From: Streptomyces sp. NBC_00287
GTDB taxonomy: Bacteria > Actinomycetota > Actinomycetes > Streptomycetales > Streptomycetaceae
NCBI RefSeq assembly: GCF_036173105.1
Contig: NZ_CP108053.1
Coordinates: 7,130,001 to 7,194,000, forward strand
Direction: 5' to 3'
DNA length: 64,000 nucleotides
The position numbers and the translations under genes were made by a program. Positions within the stretch are counted from its first letter, which is position 1. Every line of letters starts with the position of its first letter. Below, piece after piece: positions 44,219 to 52,500 of the stretch. The notes beneath the pieces are model-generated. The model was not told the origin of the DNA. It saw nothing but the letters and a program-made list of their open reading frames with translations, and made no database searches.

Positions 44219-44264
44219 CGCGCCCATGCGGCGGAGCCGCAAATCGATACAGCCCCGCGCCCCT
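44219..44264 (-). repeat. 46-bp dispersed repeat, copy 2
   Basis: Inverted copy of 35281-35326 with one base changed. It lies in the divergent region between zapE and the RibD-like gene. Confidence 0.8.
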
Positions 44265-44314
44265 GTAGAGGTCGGACGCGGTGCCGTGCGTTGTCACGTG
44301 GAACACTTCCCGAC

Positions 44315-45070
44315 ATGCGACGCCTGTTCCCCCCGTCCGATCAGACGGACGACCGTGAGTGGACTCTCGACGAGCTGGCCGAGGTCTATGCGTATCCCGA
44401 CTCCGGCGGGCCCTGGCTGCGGGCCAACATGGTGTCCACGCTTGATGGGGCCGCCCAGCACGACGGTCGGTCGCAGCCGATCTCCAGCGCCACCGATATG
44501 CGGATCTTCGGCACCTTGCGGGCGCTGGCGGATGTCGTGGTCGTCGGTGCGGAAACGGTACGGCAGGAGGGGTACCGGCCGGCACGCGCGCGTGCGGAGT
44601 TCGCGGCTCGGCGGGAGGCGGCCGGACAGGCGCCCGCGCCCGCCGTCGCGGTCGTCAGCGCCAGCCTTGGCCTGGACTTCTCCCTGCCGCTCTTCACCTC
44701 GCCGCTGGTGCCGACCGTCGTCCTGACCGGCGCCGCCGCGGCCCCGGACCGGGTCGCCGCCGCGGAGAAGGCGGGCGCTCGGGTCGTATTCGCCGGTGAC
44801 GGTGTCGGTGTCGAGCCGGATCGTCTCGTACGGGGTCTCGCCGAGCTCGGGTACCGACGGCTGCTGACCGAGGGCGGGCCCCGCCTGCTCGGGCAGATGG
44901 TGGCCGCGGGCGTACTCGACGAGATCTGTCTGACCGTGTCCCCGATGCTCACCGCGGGGGGCGCGCAGCGGATCGCCGGAGGGCCCACAGTGGAGGTGCC
45001 TAGGCGATTCGCACTGGTGTCCATGCTGGAGGAGGGAGGCTTTCTCTTCACCCGGTACGGGCGGGTCTGA
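44315..45070 (+). CDS. RibD C-terminal-domain reductase (pyrimidine reductase family)
   Basis: The 251-residue protein has the dihydrofolate-reductase-like fold of RibD: WLRANMVSTLDGAAQHDGRSQPIS near residue 35, VVVVGAETVRQEGYRPA with the NADPH loop, and LLTEGGPRLLGQMVAAGVLDEICLTVSP near residue 195. RibD members reduce a ribosylated aminopyrimidine in riboflavin synthesis; isolated paralogues may act on other substrates. No other riboflavin genes are adjacent. ATG 44315 is the first start after the divergent repeat region. Confidence 0.85.
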   Translation: MRRLFPPSDQTDDREWTLDELAEVYAYPDSGGPWLRANMVSTLDGAAQHDGRSQPISSATDMRIFGTLRALADVVVVGAETVRQEGYRPARARAEFAARREAAGQAPAPAVAVVSASLGLDFSLPLFTSPLVPTVVLTGAAAAPDRVAAAEKAGARVVFAGDGVGVEPDRLVRGLAELGYRRLLTEGGPRLLGQMVAAGVLDEICLTVSPMLTAGGAQRIAGGPTVEVPRRFALVSMLEEGGFLFTRYGRV

Positions 45071-45130
45071 CGAAAACGGCGGAATCGGTCGTTCCGTTTA
45101 GCTTCCGGCGGGCACACTAAAACTCGCAGT

Positions 45131-45148
45131 CCCCGTGCGATCACGGGG
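45131..45148 (+). terminator. Weak hairpin after the RibD-like gene
   Basis: A 7-bp stem (45131-45137 with 45142-45148) closes a 4-base loop, 60 bases after the stop. A 10-bp tandem repeat (45161-45170 and 45171-45180) follows. Confidence 0.4.
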
Positions 45149-45199
45149 CAGGATGGTTTCCGCAGGGCCTCGCAGGGCCTGCAGGAGAAGGGGCGCCTG

Positions 45200-45673
45200 G
45201 TGTTCAGAAGCGTATTGATGATCGAGAAGGCTCTGACGTCCGCAGACGTGGAGTTCGTCACCACGTTGCACGGGGACGAGCCGGTCTCCTTCCATGTCCT
45301 GCTCCAGCCGCGCGGCGACCAGGCGGATCGCCTGCTGCGGGCCATCGACGACGTCGCGCTCGGGGAGCTGGACGAGGCGGCGCGGGAGCGGGAGACGCCG
45401 GAGGGCGAGGAGGCGAAGGGGTTCGGGGAGCGGGCGCTCGCCGTGTCGCTGCAGGCGTTGCGGGCCTCCGGGAACGAGGCGGAGGGGCGGTTGATCGAGG
45501 ATCATCCGCTGGATGTGCTTCGGTCACTGGTCGAGGAGGTCGGGGCGGATGAGGTCATCGTGCTGACCGATCCGCATTACGTGGAGGAGTTCTTCCATCG
45601 GGACTGGGCTTCTCGGGCTCGCCACAAGGTTGGGGTGCCGGTGTTGAAGCTGTTCTCGCACAGTAAGGCGTAG
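45200..45673 (+). CDS. Conserved hypothetical protein, Rossmann-like
   Basis: The 157-residue protein alternates strands and helices: VLMIEKALTSADVEFVTTL, VSFHVLLQPRGDQADRLLRAI, then an acidic insertion (about residues 55-75), and VEEVGADEVIVLTDPHYVEEF. This is reminiscent of small nucleotide-binding or stress proteins, but lacks a clear binding motif. GTG 45200 has GGAGAAGG upstream; ATG 45218 is an alternative. Homologues are sometimes labelled indole-3-glycerol-phosphate synthase, which the length and motifs do not support. It precedes murC by 73 bases. Confidence 0.8.
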   Translation: MFRSVLMIEKALTSADVEFVTTLHGDEPVSFHVLLQPRGDQADRLLRAIDDVALGELDEAARERETPEGEEAKGFGERALAVSLQALRASGNEAEGRLIEDHPLDVLRSLVEEVGADEVIVLTDPHYVEEFFHRDWASRARHKVGVPVLKLFSHSKA

Positions 45674-45746
45674 TTCTTCGAGGGTCACCGCACCCCATAG
45701 GCTGGGGGGACCTTCGTCGTCGTACCGGATCTTGGGAGATACACGC

Positions 45747-47132
45747 ATGGCAGCCGGACTTCCCCCCGCCATGGACCGACCGCACTTCATCGGCATCGGC
45801 GGGGCCGGGATGTCGGGTATTGCGAAGATCCTCGCGCAGCGCGGGGCCGTCGTCGCCGGTAGTGATGCCAAGGAGTCCGCCACCGCCGAGGCGCTGCGGG
45901 CCCTGGGGGCCACCGTGCATATCGGGCACGCCGCCGGGCATCTCGCCGAGGATGCGAGCTGTGTCGTCGTGTCGTCGGCCATTCGGAGTGACAATCCGGA
46001 GCTTGCTCGCGCTGCTGAGCTGGGGATTCCGGTGGTGCACCGGTCCGATGCGCTCGCCGCGCTGATGGACGGGCTGCGGCCCATCGCCGTCGCCGGTACG
46101 CACGGCAAGACGACCACCACCTCGATGCTGGCCGTGTCGCTGAGCGCGCTCGGGCTGAAGCCGTCGTACGCGATCGGTGGGGACCTGGACGTGCCGGGGT
46201 CCAACGCGCTGCACGGTGACGGTGAGATCTTCGTCGCCGAGGCCGATGAGTCGGACCGCAGCTTCCACAAGTACGCGCCCGAGGTGGCGATCGTGCTCAA
46301 TGTGGAGCTGGACCATCACGCGAACTACGCGTCGATGGATGAGATCTACGAGTCCTTCGAGACGTTCGCGGGCCGGATCGTGCCCGGTGGGACGCTGGTG
46401 ATCTCCGCCGATCACGAGGGTGCGCGGGAGCTCACGCGGCGCCTGGAGGGTGTCCGCGTGGTGACGTACGGCGAGGCCGCGGACGCCGATGTGCGGGTGC
46501 TGTCCGTGGTCGCCCAGGGCCTCAAGAGCGACGTGACCGTCCTGCTGGACGGTCAGGAGCTCACCTTCACCGTGTCCGTCCCCGGCCGGCACTACGCCCA
46601 CAACGCCGTGGCCGCGCTGGCGGCGGGTGCGGCGCTCGGGATTCCGGCCGCCGAGCTCGCCCCGGCCCTCGCCGCCTACACCGGCGTCAAGCGGCGTCTG
46701 CAGCTCAAGGGCGAGGCCGCCGGGGTCCAGGTCATCGACTCCTACGCGCACCACCCGACCGAGATGACGGCGGACCTGGAGGCCATGCGGGCCGCCGCGG
46801 GGGACGCCCGTATCCTCGTCGTCTTCCAGCCGCACCTGTTCTCGCGGACGCAGGAGCTGGGCAAGGAGATGGGGCAGTCGCTGGGTCTCGCGGACGCCTC
46901 GCTGGTGCTGGACATCTATCCGGCCCGTGAGGACCCGATCCCGGGAGTCACCAGCGAGCTGATCATCGAGGCGGCCCGGGTCGCGGGCGCCGATGTGACG
47001 CCCGTGCGGGACAAGGGCGAGGTGGCTTCCGTCGTGGCGGGAATGGCGAAGCCGGGTGATCTCGTTCTCACCATGGGCGCGGGTGACGTGACGGACCTCG
47101 GCCCGCAGATCCTGGACCGCCTGTCGAAGTGA
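45747..47132 (+). CDS. murC: UDP-N-acetylmuramate-L-alanine ligase
   Basis: The 461-residue ligase adds L-Ala to UDP-MurNAc in peptidoglycan synthesis. It has the N-terminal UDP-binding loop FIGIGGAGMSGIA, the ATP loop AVAGTHGKTTTTSMLA, NVELDHHANY, and the C-terminal IDSYAHHPTEMTADLEA. ATG 45747 was chosen because GGGAG lies 8 bases upstream. It stands outside the division and cell wall cluster. The next gene, msrB, starts 13 bases downstream. Confidence 0.96.
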   Translation: MAAGLPPAMDRPHFIGIGGAGMSGIAKILAQRGAVVAGSDAKESATAEALRALGATVHIGHAAGHLAEDASCVVVSSAIRSDNPELARAAELGIPVVHRSDALAALMDGLRPIAVAGTHGKTTTTSMLAVSLSALGLKPSYAIGGDLDVPGSNALHGDGEIFVAEADESDRSFHKYAPEVAIVLNVELDHHANYASMDEIYESFETFAGRIVPGGTLVISADHEGARELTRRLEGVRVVTYGEAADADVRVLSVVAQGLKSDVTVLLDGQELTFTVSVPGRHYAHNAVAALAAGAALGIPAAELAPALAAYTGVKRRLQLKGEAAGVQVIDSYAHHPTEMTADLEAMRAAAGDARILVVFQPHLFSRTQELGKEMGQSLGLADASLVLDIYPAREDPIPGVTSELIIEAARVAGADVTPVRDKGEVASVVAGMAKPGDLVLTMGAGDVTDLGPQILDRLSK

Positions 47133-47145
47133 GGGGCTGAGGCTC

Positions 47146-47553
47146 ATGTCGTACGACGTCGAGAAGCCGGACGAGCAGTGGCGAGCGGAACTGACCCCGG
47201 CCGAATACGCCGTGCTGCGCCAGGCCGGTACCGAACCGGCGTTCACCGGTGAGTACACCGACACCAAGGCCAAGGGCGTCTACTCCTGCCGCGCCTGCGG
47301 TGCCGAACTGTTCACCTCGGAGACCAAGTTCGAGTCCCACTGCGGCTGGCCGTCCTTCTTCGACCCGAAGGACACCGACGCGGTGGAGCTGCTTTCGGAC
47401 ACCTCGCACGGCATGGTGCGCACGGAGGTGCGGTGTGCGCGGTGCGGATCGCATCTCGGGCATGTGTTTGAGGGCGAGGGGTATGCCACGCCGACCGATC
47501 AGCGGTACTGCATCAACAGCATTTCGCTGCGGATGACGCCCGACGAGGGGTGA
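47146..47553 (+). CDS. msrB: Peptide-methionine (R)-S-oxide reductase
   Basis: The 135-residue enzyme repairs oxidised methionine. Zinc is bound by Cys48/Cys51 and Cys97/Cys100 (CRAC, CARC). The catalytic Cys122 lies in QRYCINS, and Cys66 in SHCGWP is the likely resolving residue. The length and all motifs are complete. It follows murC closely and marks the left border of the accessory island. A damaged copy of its last third occurs at 63511-63586. Confidence 0.97.
   Translation: MSYDVEKPDEQWRAELTPAEYAVLRQAGTEPAFTGEYTDTKAKGVYSCRACGAELFTSETKFESHCGWPSFFDPKDTDAVELLSDTSHGMVRTEVRCARCGSHLGHVFEGEGYATPTDQRYCINSISLRMTPDEG
47451..47536 (+). repeat. Left copy of the island-flanking direct repeat (msrB 3' end)
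   Basis: This part of intact msrB is repeated at 63511-63586 in the same direction. 30 consecutive bases (47486-47515 and 63541-63570) and 14 further bases (47461-47474 and 63521-63534) are identical. Small deletions separate the blocks. Confidence 0.85.
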
Positions 47554-47732
47554 CGCGGGCTTCACTGCCCGAGCAGGCTGAGGAGCTGCGTCGTCACGCC
47601 CTGCGTCTGGTGAAGCCTGCGTCGAGCAGGTTCCGGATACTGCGTACCTTCGACGGGCCGGAGACCGATCTCGGTGCCCGGGCCAAGGACGTTGTGCGGG
47701 AGGAGATCGGCGAGGACGATGCTGATCGTTGA
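47550..47732 (+). CDS. Remnant of a VapB-type antitoxin
   Basis: The 60-residue frame starts with a GTGA overlap on the msrB stop. The C-terminal half (FDGPETDLGARAKDVVREEIGEDDADR) looks like the tail of ribbon-helix-helix antitoxins, and the following overlapping frame encodes the start of a PIN toxin. The N-terminal DNA-binding strand is not recognisable, so the gene may be truncated. The 14-base overlap with the toxin start is typical of such pairs. Confidence 0.55.
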   Translation: MTRASLPEQAEELRRHALRLVKPASSRFRILRTFDGPETDLGARAKDVVREEIGEDDADR

Positions 47733-47866
47733 CTCCGGTCCGCTTGTCGCCTTCCTTAACCGCAACGATCCTGATCACGAGGCCTGTGCCGAGCTCTTGG
47801 AATCACACGAGGGCGTTTCCCGATGAACGGGACATGGCCCGTATCGCCGAGTTGATGCACCGGTAG
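47719..47866 (+). pseudogene. Broken VapC-like PIN-domain toxin gene
   Basis: ATG 47719 begins MLIVDSGPLVAFLNRNDPDH, the first strand of PIN-domain RNases with the catalytic Asp. The frame ends after 35 residues at 47826. Immediately after, in the +1 frame, a segment (47825-47866) reads ERDMARIAELMHR, matching a later helix of PIN toxins. The middle of the gene, about 60 or more residues with the other acidic residues, is missing. An intact toxin would have about 130 residues, so this copy should be inactive. Confidence 0.7.
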
Positions 47867-48162
47867 CGTTGCTTCCTTGAAATGGGGAGGGGTGGATGAG
47901 TCACCCCGGGCCGGCTCCACGCCCCGGTCCGGGCAGGCGAAGGGCTCCAGGTCGGCGAGGCCACGAAGACGCCAAAGAAGTCATCGGGCCCGACGACGTC
48001 GCCTACCACTCGGTTCACCCATGACCCATTGCACGCAATCAGGGCGAGCGCCTGTGCGTACTCGGCAGAATTCATCGACGGCAGCCAGTACCCATCACTG
48101 ACGTGCCCGCTCCGCGGACAACCAAGAACTTCGGCAACCGCAGCGGCGATTGTGCCTCGCAC
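47803..48162 (-). CDS. Possible hypothetical protein at the island border
   Basis: The frame of 119 residues starts 31 bases downstream of the DUF6177-like stop on the same strand. The first 70 residues (for example MNSAEYAQALALIACNGSWV) have protein-like composition; the last 50 overlap the toxin remnant on the other strand and are Ser/Arg/Pro-rich. No family is recognised. It may be a truncated gene. The 47827-48193 stretch holds nothing else that I can support. Confidence 0.3.
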   Translation of the reverse strand: MRGTIAAAVAEVLGCPRSGHVSDGYWLPSMNSAEYAQALALIACNGSWVNRVVGDVVGPDDFFGVFVASPTWSPSPARTGAWSRPGVTHPPLPISRKQRYRCINSAIRAMSRSSGNALV

Positions 48163-48193
48163 CTTGCGTCTGGCCGACCGTCCGCGCTCGGGG

Positions 48194-49564
48194 TCATTCC
48201 GACTTCAGCCGCCGGGTGAGCTTCTCGAATACGGACCATGCCTGGGGGTCGGTTCCGTTGCCCAGGTGATAGTGGAGTGCGGAGCCGAGCCGGATGGGTG
48301 TGGGGTCCGAGAGGTGGCCGATGCGTTCTGCCTTGTCGTGGCCGAGGGTGAACGCGAGGGGGATTGGGGGGAGTTCCAGGCGTGGGGGGACGGTCAGGTC
48401 GTGGCGGGCTGAGCGGAGGGACGTGAGCAGGGTGACGAGGCCGTGCTGGGCGTCGAGTTCGGCTGCGAGGTCTTCGATGGCGTCCAGGGGTGGTGTTTCG
48501 TTGCCGCCGTAGCCGAGGGCGAGGGTGATGTTCTCCTCGACACCTGCCGCGGTGCGGGTGACGCGGACGGTGGCGAGGGCGGGGCGGTCGGGGTGGCCGA
48601 TGGCGATCAACCAGGTCGGTCGGGGTGCGCGGGCGCGGGCGAGGTCTGTCAGTTGCCTGCTGGACCAGGGGAGGTTGACGGGTTCGGCGGTGCTCCAGCC
48701 GGTGGGAGGGGCGCCCGTCAGGTGATGGAAGGCGCATTCGAGGGCGCCGCCGAGGACAAGGTCCTTGTCGGCTGGGTGCAGGGTGCCCAGGGTGAGAAGG
48801 AGTTGGCGGTCGTCGGGTTCGGCCGCTGTTGTGAAGGCCTTGGCCGTTCGCGCTGTGCCGTTCTTGTCGCGTACGGGGGTGAAGGTGCCGTCCTTCCAGT
48901 GCAGTACGGCACCGGACAGGCCGTCGTAGTAGCCGTGTTCGGGGTCCTGGACGACCCAGCGGTTGGGCGCTCCGCGCAGGGCCGTGCGGGTGGGCAGGGT
49001 GAGGCGGGTGGTGGGCGGGGTGACGATGTGCAGGGCGCGGTCATCCTCGGCGGTGGTGCGCAGGGCGTCGGAGAGCCAGCTGGTCAGCGCGACGAGAGGG
49101 CGGTCCTGGATCACTACGGCCGTGGTGGCGGTGAGGACGTCGACGGCCGGGGGCGCGGTGGCGGGGACGGGGATCGCCGAGACGTCGGTGGTGAGGGGGA
49201 CGACGTCCGTGGTGGCGGCCTCCGGCGGCCAGACCGCGCCGCCGAGCACGGTGGCCAGCCGTCCGGCGAAGGAGCCGGCGAGCCGCCCTGCCTCCGCGAC
49301 GGCGGTGGAGGCGCGGGCCTCGGTCCACCACACGGGCTCGTCCGCCACCGGATGGTTCAGCAGCCGTGCGGTCTCGCCGGGGACCTGGACCAGGATGGGC
49401 GCCTCTACGGAGACCAGGGGGCGGCCATCGGGCGTGCAGAGCTGTACGACGGCGCCGTCTGCAGTGGTGTTCACGCCGAGGTCGGGGCCGCCGGCGTAGA
49501 GGCCTGCCAGCAGGGTGGGCAGGTCCGGCATCTTGGGGGTGAGGGCGATGACGTCCTTGGTCAC
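48194..49564 (-). CDS. DUF6177-like protein of type VII secretion clusters
   Basis: The 456-residue cytoplasmic protein follows eccC with a GTGA overlap (GTG 49564). It has no membrane segment. Recognisable blocks are DVIALTPKMPDLPTLLAGLYAGG at the start, WSTAEPVNLPWSSRQLTDLARAR in the middle and a final PIPLAFTLGHDKAERIGHL. It resembles proteins labelled DUF6177 next to EccC in Streptomyces; I could not verify this by search. A role as secretion chaperone or accessory factor is inferred from position. The frame continues to 50164 upstream, but that part is a shadow of eccC. Confidence 0.75.
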   Translation of the reverse strand: MTKDVIALTPKMPDLPTLLAGLYAGGPDLGVNTTADGAVVQLCTPDGRPLVSVEAPILVQVPGETARLLNHPVADEPVWWTEARASTAVAEAGRLAGSFAGRLATVLGGAVWPPEAATTDVVPLTTDVSAIPVPATAPPAVDVLTATTAVVIQDRPLVALTSWLSDALRTTAEDDRALHIVTPPTTRLTLPTRTALRGAPNRWVVQDPEHGYYDGLSGAVLHWKDGTFTPVRDKNGTARTAKAFTTAAEPDDRQLLLTLGTLHPADKDLVLGGALECAFHHLTGAPPTGWSTAEPVNLPWSSRQLTDLARARAPRPTWLIAIGHPDRPALATVRVTRTAAGVEENITLALGYGGNETPPLDAIEDLAAELDAQHGLVTLLTSLRSARHDLTVPPRLELPPIPLAFTLGHDKAERIGHLSDPTPIRLGSALHYHLGNGTDPQAWSVFEKLTRRLKSE

Positions 49565-52500
49565 GGGCTCTCTTTGTCTGCAACGGCGGTCTGGATGAGC
49601 TGGTGGGGTCGGCCGCGGCGGACGAGCGTGCCCCGGCCGGGTGGCTGCTGGGAGGCGTACAGGCCGGGGAAGAGCTGGCCCTCGGTGCGCTCTCCCGTCA
49701 TGACGAGGGCGGCGGTGCCGGTTTCGCGCAGGGCGGTCAGCAGGGGTTCGTACAGGGCGCGGGAGGTTCCGGCGGTGCGGCGGGCGATGACGAAGTGCAG
49801 GCCGATGTCCCTGGCGGAGGAGAGGTATGGCAGGAAGGGCGCGAGCGGCTGCTGGCCGGCTGCGGTCAGGATGTCGTAGTCGTCGACCAGGATGACGATC
49901 CGTGGTCCGGTGAAGGCGGGTTCGTCGGTTGGCGGCGCGTCGGGGTCTGCTGTCTCCGGCAGGCGCTTTTCCAGCTCGGTGGCGATGCCGGTGGACAGGG
50001 CCGCGGCGAGCTTGGCGTTGTGCGCGTATCCGCCGCGGTAGGGCTCGGGGACCGTGCCGCGCAGGCCGCGGCGTGGGTCGTAGACGCCGAAGACGAGTTC
50101 CTTGTCGCCGTATCGCTCGATGAGCTGGGTGGTGATCAGCCGCAGCAGGTTGGTCTTGCCGCATTCGTTGTCGCCGAGGATCAGCAGGTGCTGGTCGGTG
50201 TCGAACAGGTCGAGCAGGACCGGGGCGAGGGCGTCCTGGTCGACGCCGAGGGGGATCTTCTCCGGTTCGGCGGCCGGGGTGGGCAGTTTGGCGGCGGGCA
50301 GGCGGGTGGGCAGGACCCGTACGGGTGGGGCGAGTTCGCCGTGCCAGGAGGCGCGGATGGTGCGGGCGGCGCCTTCCAGGGCCGGGCCCAGGTCACCGGT
50401 GGTCGGGAGGCTGTCGATACGGGGCAGCGCGACCTGCGCGAACAGTTTTCCGTCGGTCAGGGCTCGGCCGGGGGTGTCGGGGGTGAGCGTCTCGGACAGT
50501 TTGCGGTCGATGGAGGAGTCGGCGGGGTCGTTGAGGCGCAGCTCGATGCGGGTGCCGAACATCGACTGGGTGGCGATGCGGACGTCGTTCCAGCGCAGCA
50601 TGCCCGCGACGACGTGGATGCCGTAGCCGCTTCCGCGTTTGAGGAGGTCGGCGATGGGGTCGTCCAGGTCGGCGAACTCGTCGCGCAGGGCGCCGAATCC
50701 GTCGATGAGCAGCACGATGTCGGTGGCTCCCAGTTCGGGCAGCCGTCCTTGTCCGCGCAGGTGGCGCAGCTGGTCGGCGGAGTCGATGCCGTGTGTACGA
50801 AACAGTTCCTCGCGTGCGGTCAGCATGGCGCGGACCTCGGCGACGGTGCGGGCGGCCCGTTCGTGGTCGGCGCGTGACGCTACGCCGCCGACGTGCGGCA
50901 GATCGGCCAGGGGGGACAGGCCTCCGCCGGCCAGGTCAAGTCCGTACACGGCGACGTCGTAGGGGGTGTGGGTGAGGGCCAGGGAGAGCGCAAGCGTTCT
51001 GAGCAGTGTCGTCTTGCCGGACTGCGGGCCGCCGATGACGGCCATGTGCCCGCCGGCGACGGTGAGGTCGACCAGCCATGGCTGTTGCCACTGCCGGGCC
51101 GGGTCGTCGAGGGTGCCCAGCGGGACGCACATCGGGCCGCCTGCCTTGGCCAGACGCAGACCGTCCGGGCCGGCCTGCAGGGGCCCGGCGGCCGCGTCGA
51201 GCGTCGTGGCGTCGGGCAGCGGGGACAGCCAGATACGTCGTACCGGGGATGCGGCGGTGGCGAGTTGGCCGACCATGACGGACAGGACGCTCGGCCCGGT
51301 GTCCCGCTGGGTGGCGACCGGCTCCTGAGCGACCTCGGCGTGGTGCGGGGTGTTGTACGCCGGGTAGGGCCGGGCCAGCGGTTCGTCGTCGCGTTCCTTG
51401 CGCACGGCCGGGCCGCGGTAGGCGCCGGAGACGTAACCGGCCTTGAAGCGTTCGTAGGTGGAGGTGTCGACCTTGAGGTAGCCGAAGCCGGGGAGCGGCG
51501 GCAGGTGGAAGGCGTCGGTGGTGTCGAGCACGGTGCGGGACTCGTCGGCGGAGAAGGTGCGCAGGCCGAGGCGGTACGACAGGTAGGTGTCCAGGCCCTT
51601 GAGCTTTCCGCCCTCGATGCGCTGGCTGGACAACAGGAGATGGACGCCGATGGAGCGGCCGATCCGGCCGATGGACAGGAACAGGTCGATGAAGTCCGGT
51701 TTGGCGGTGATGAGTTCACCGAACTCGTCGATGACGACGAACAGGTGAGGGAGGGGTTCGAGGTCTGGCCGCGTCGTCGCGCGCAGGGCGGCGTAGTGGC
51801 CGATGTCGGCGATGTTCCCGGCGTCCTTGAGCACCTGCTGGCGGCGTTTGACCTCACCGGCCAGGCTTGAGTGGACGCGTTCGACGAGGCCGGCCTGGTT
51901 CTCCAGGTTGGTGATCATCCCAGCCACGTGCGGGAGTTCGGCGAGCGGGGCGAAGGTGGCGCCGCCCTTGTAGTCGACCAGGACGAGGGCGAGGTCTTCG
52001 GGGGAGTGGGTGGCGGCGAGGGCGAGCACGAGGGTGCGCAGCAGCTCGCTCTTGCCGGATCCGGTGGCGCCCACGCACAGCCCGTGCGGGCCCATGCCGA
52101 GCTGCGAGGACTCCTTCAGGTCCAGGAGCACCGGTTCGTGGCGGTCCGTCAGGCCGATGGGGACGCGCAGGAAGTCGCGTTCGCCGCGCGGCGCCCACTG
52201 CCGGGGCAGATCGAGGGCGGCGGGGTCGTCCATGCCGAGCAGGGTGGGGAAGTCGACCGGCCCGGACACGGGCGTGCCCTCGGCGGCAGACTCCGGCGAC
52301 AGGCGCAGCGGGGCGAGCATACGGGCGATGCCCTCGGCCCCGGCCGTGCTCAGCGTGTCGACCGTGCCATGGGCGACGTTTCCGTGCAGGTCGTCCACGA
52401 CGATTCGGACGCCGTCGACGGTGATGCGCACGCTCACCTGGTCGGGCTCGTGAATCTGCTGCTCCAGCAAGTGCAGCACGGTGACGCCCATGTCGGGCAG

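Noticed and set aside
45200..45673. Indole-3-glycerol-phosphate synthase label for this protein
   Set aside because: The protein has only 157 residues and lacks the TIM barrel and catalytic motifs of TrpC.
47877..48101. Small plus-strand frame beyond the toxin remnant
   Set aside because: Arg/Ser-rich translation without any pattern, no Shine-Dalgarno, and overlapping a more protein-like minus frame.
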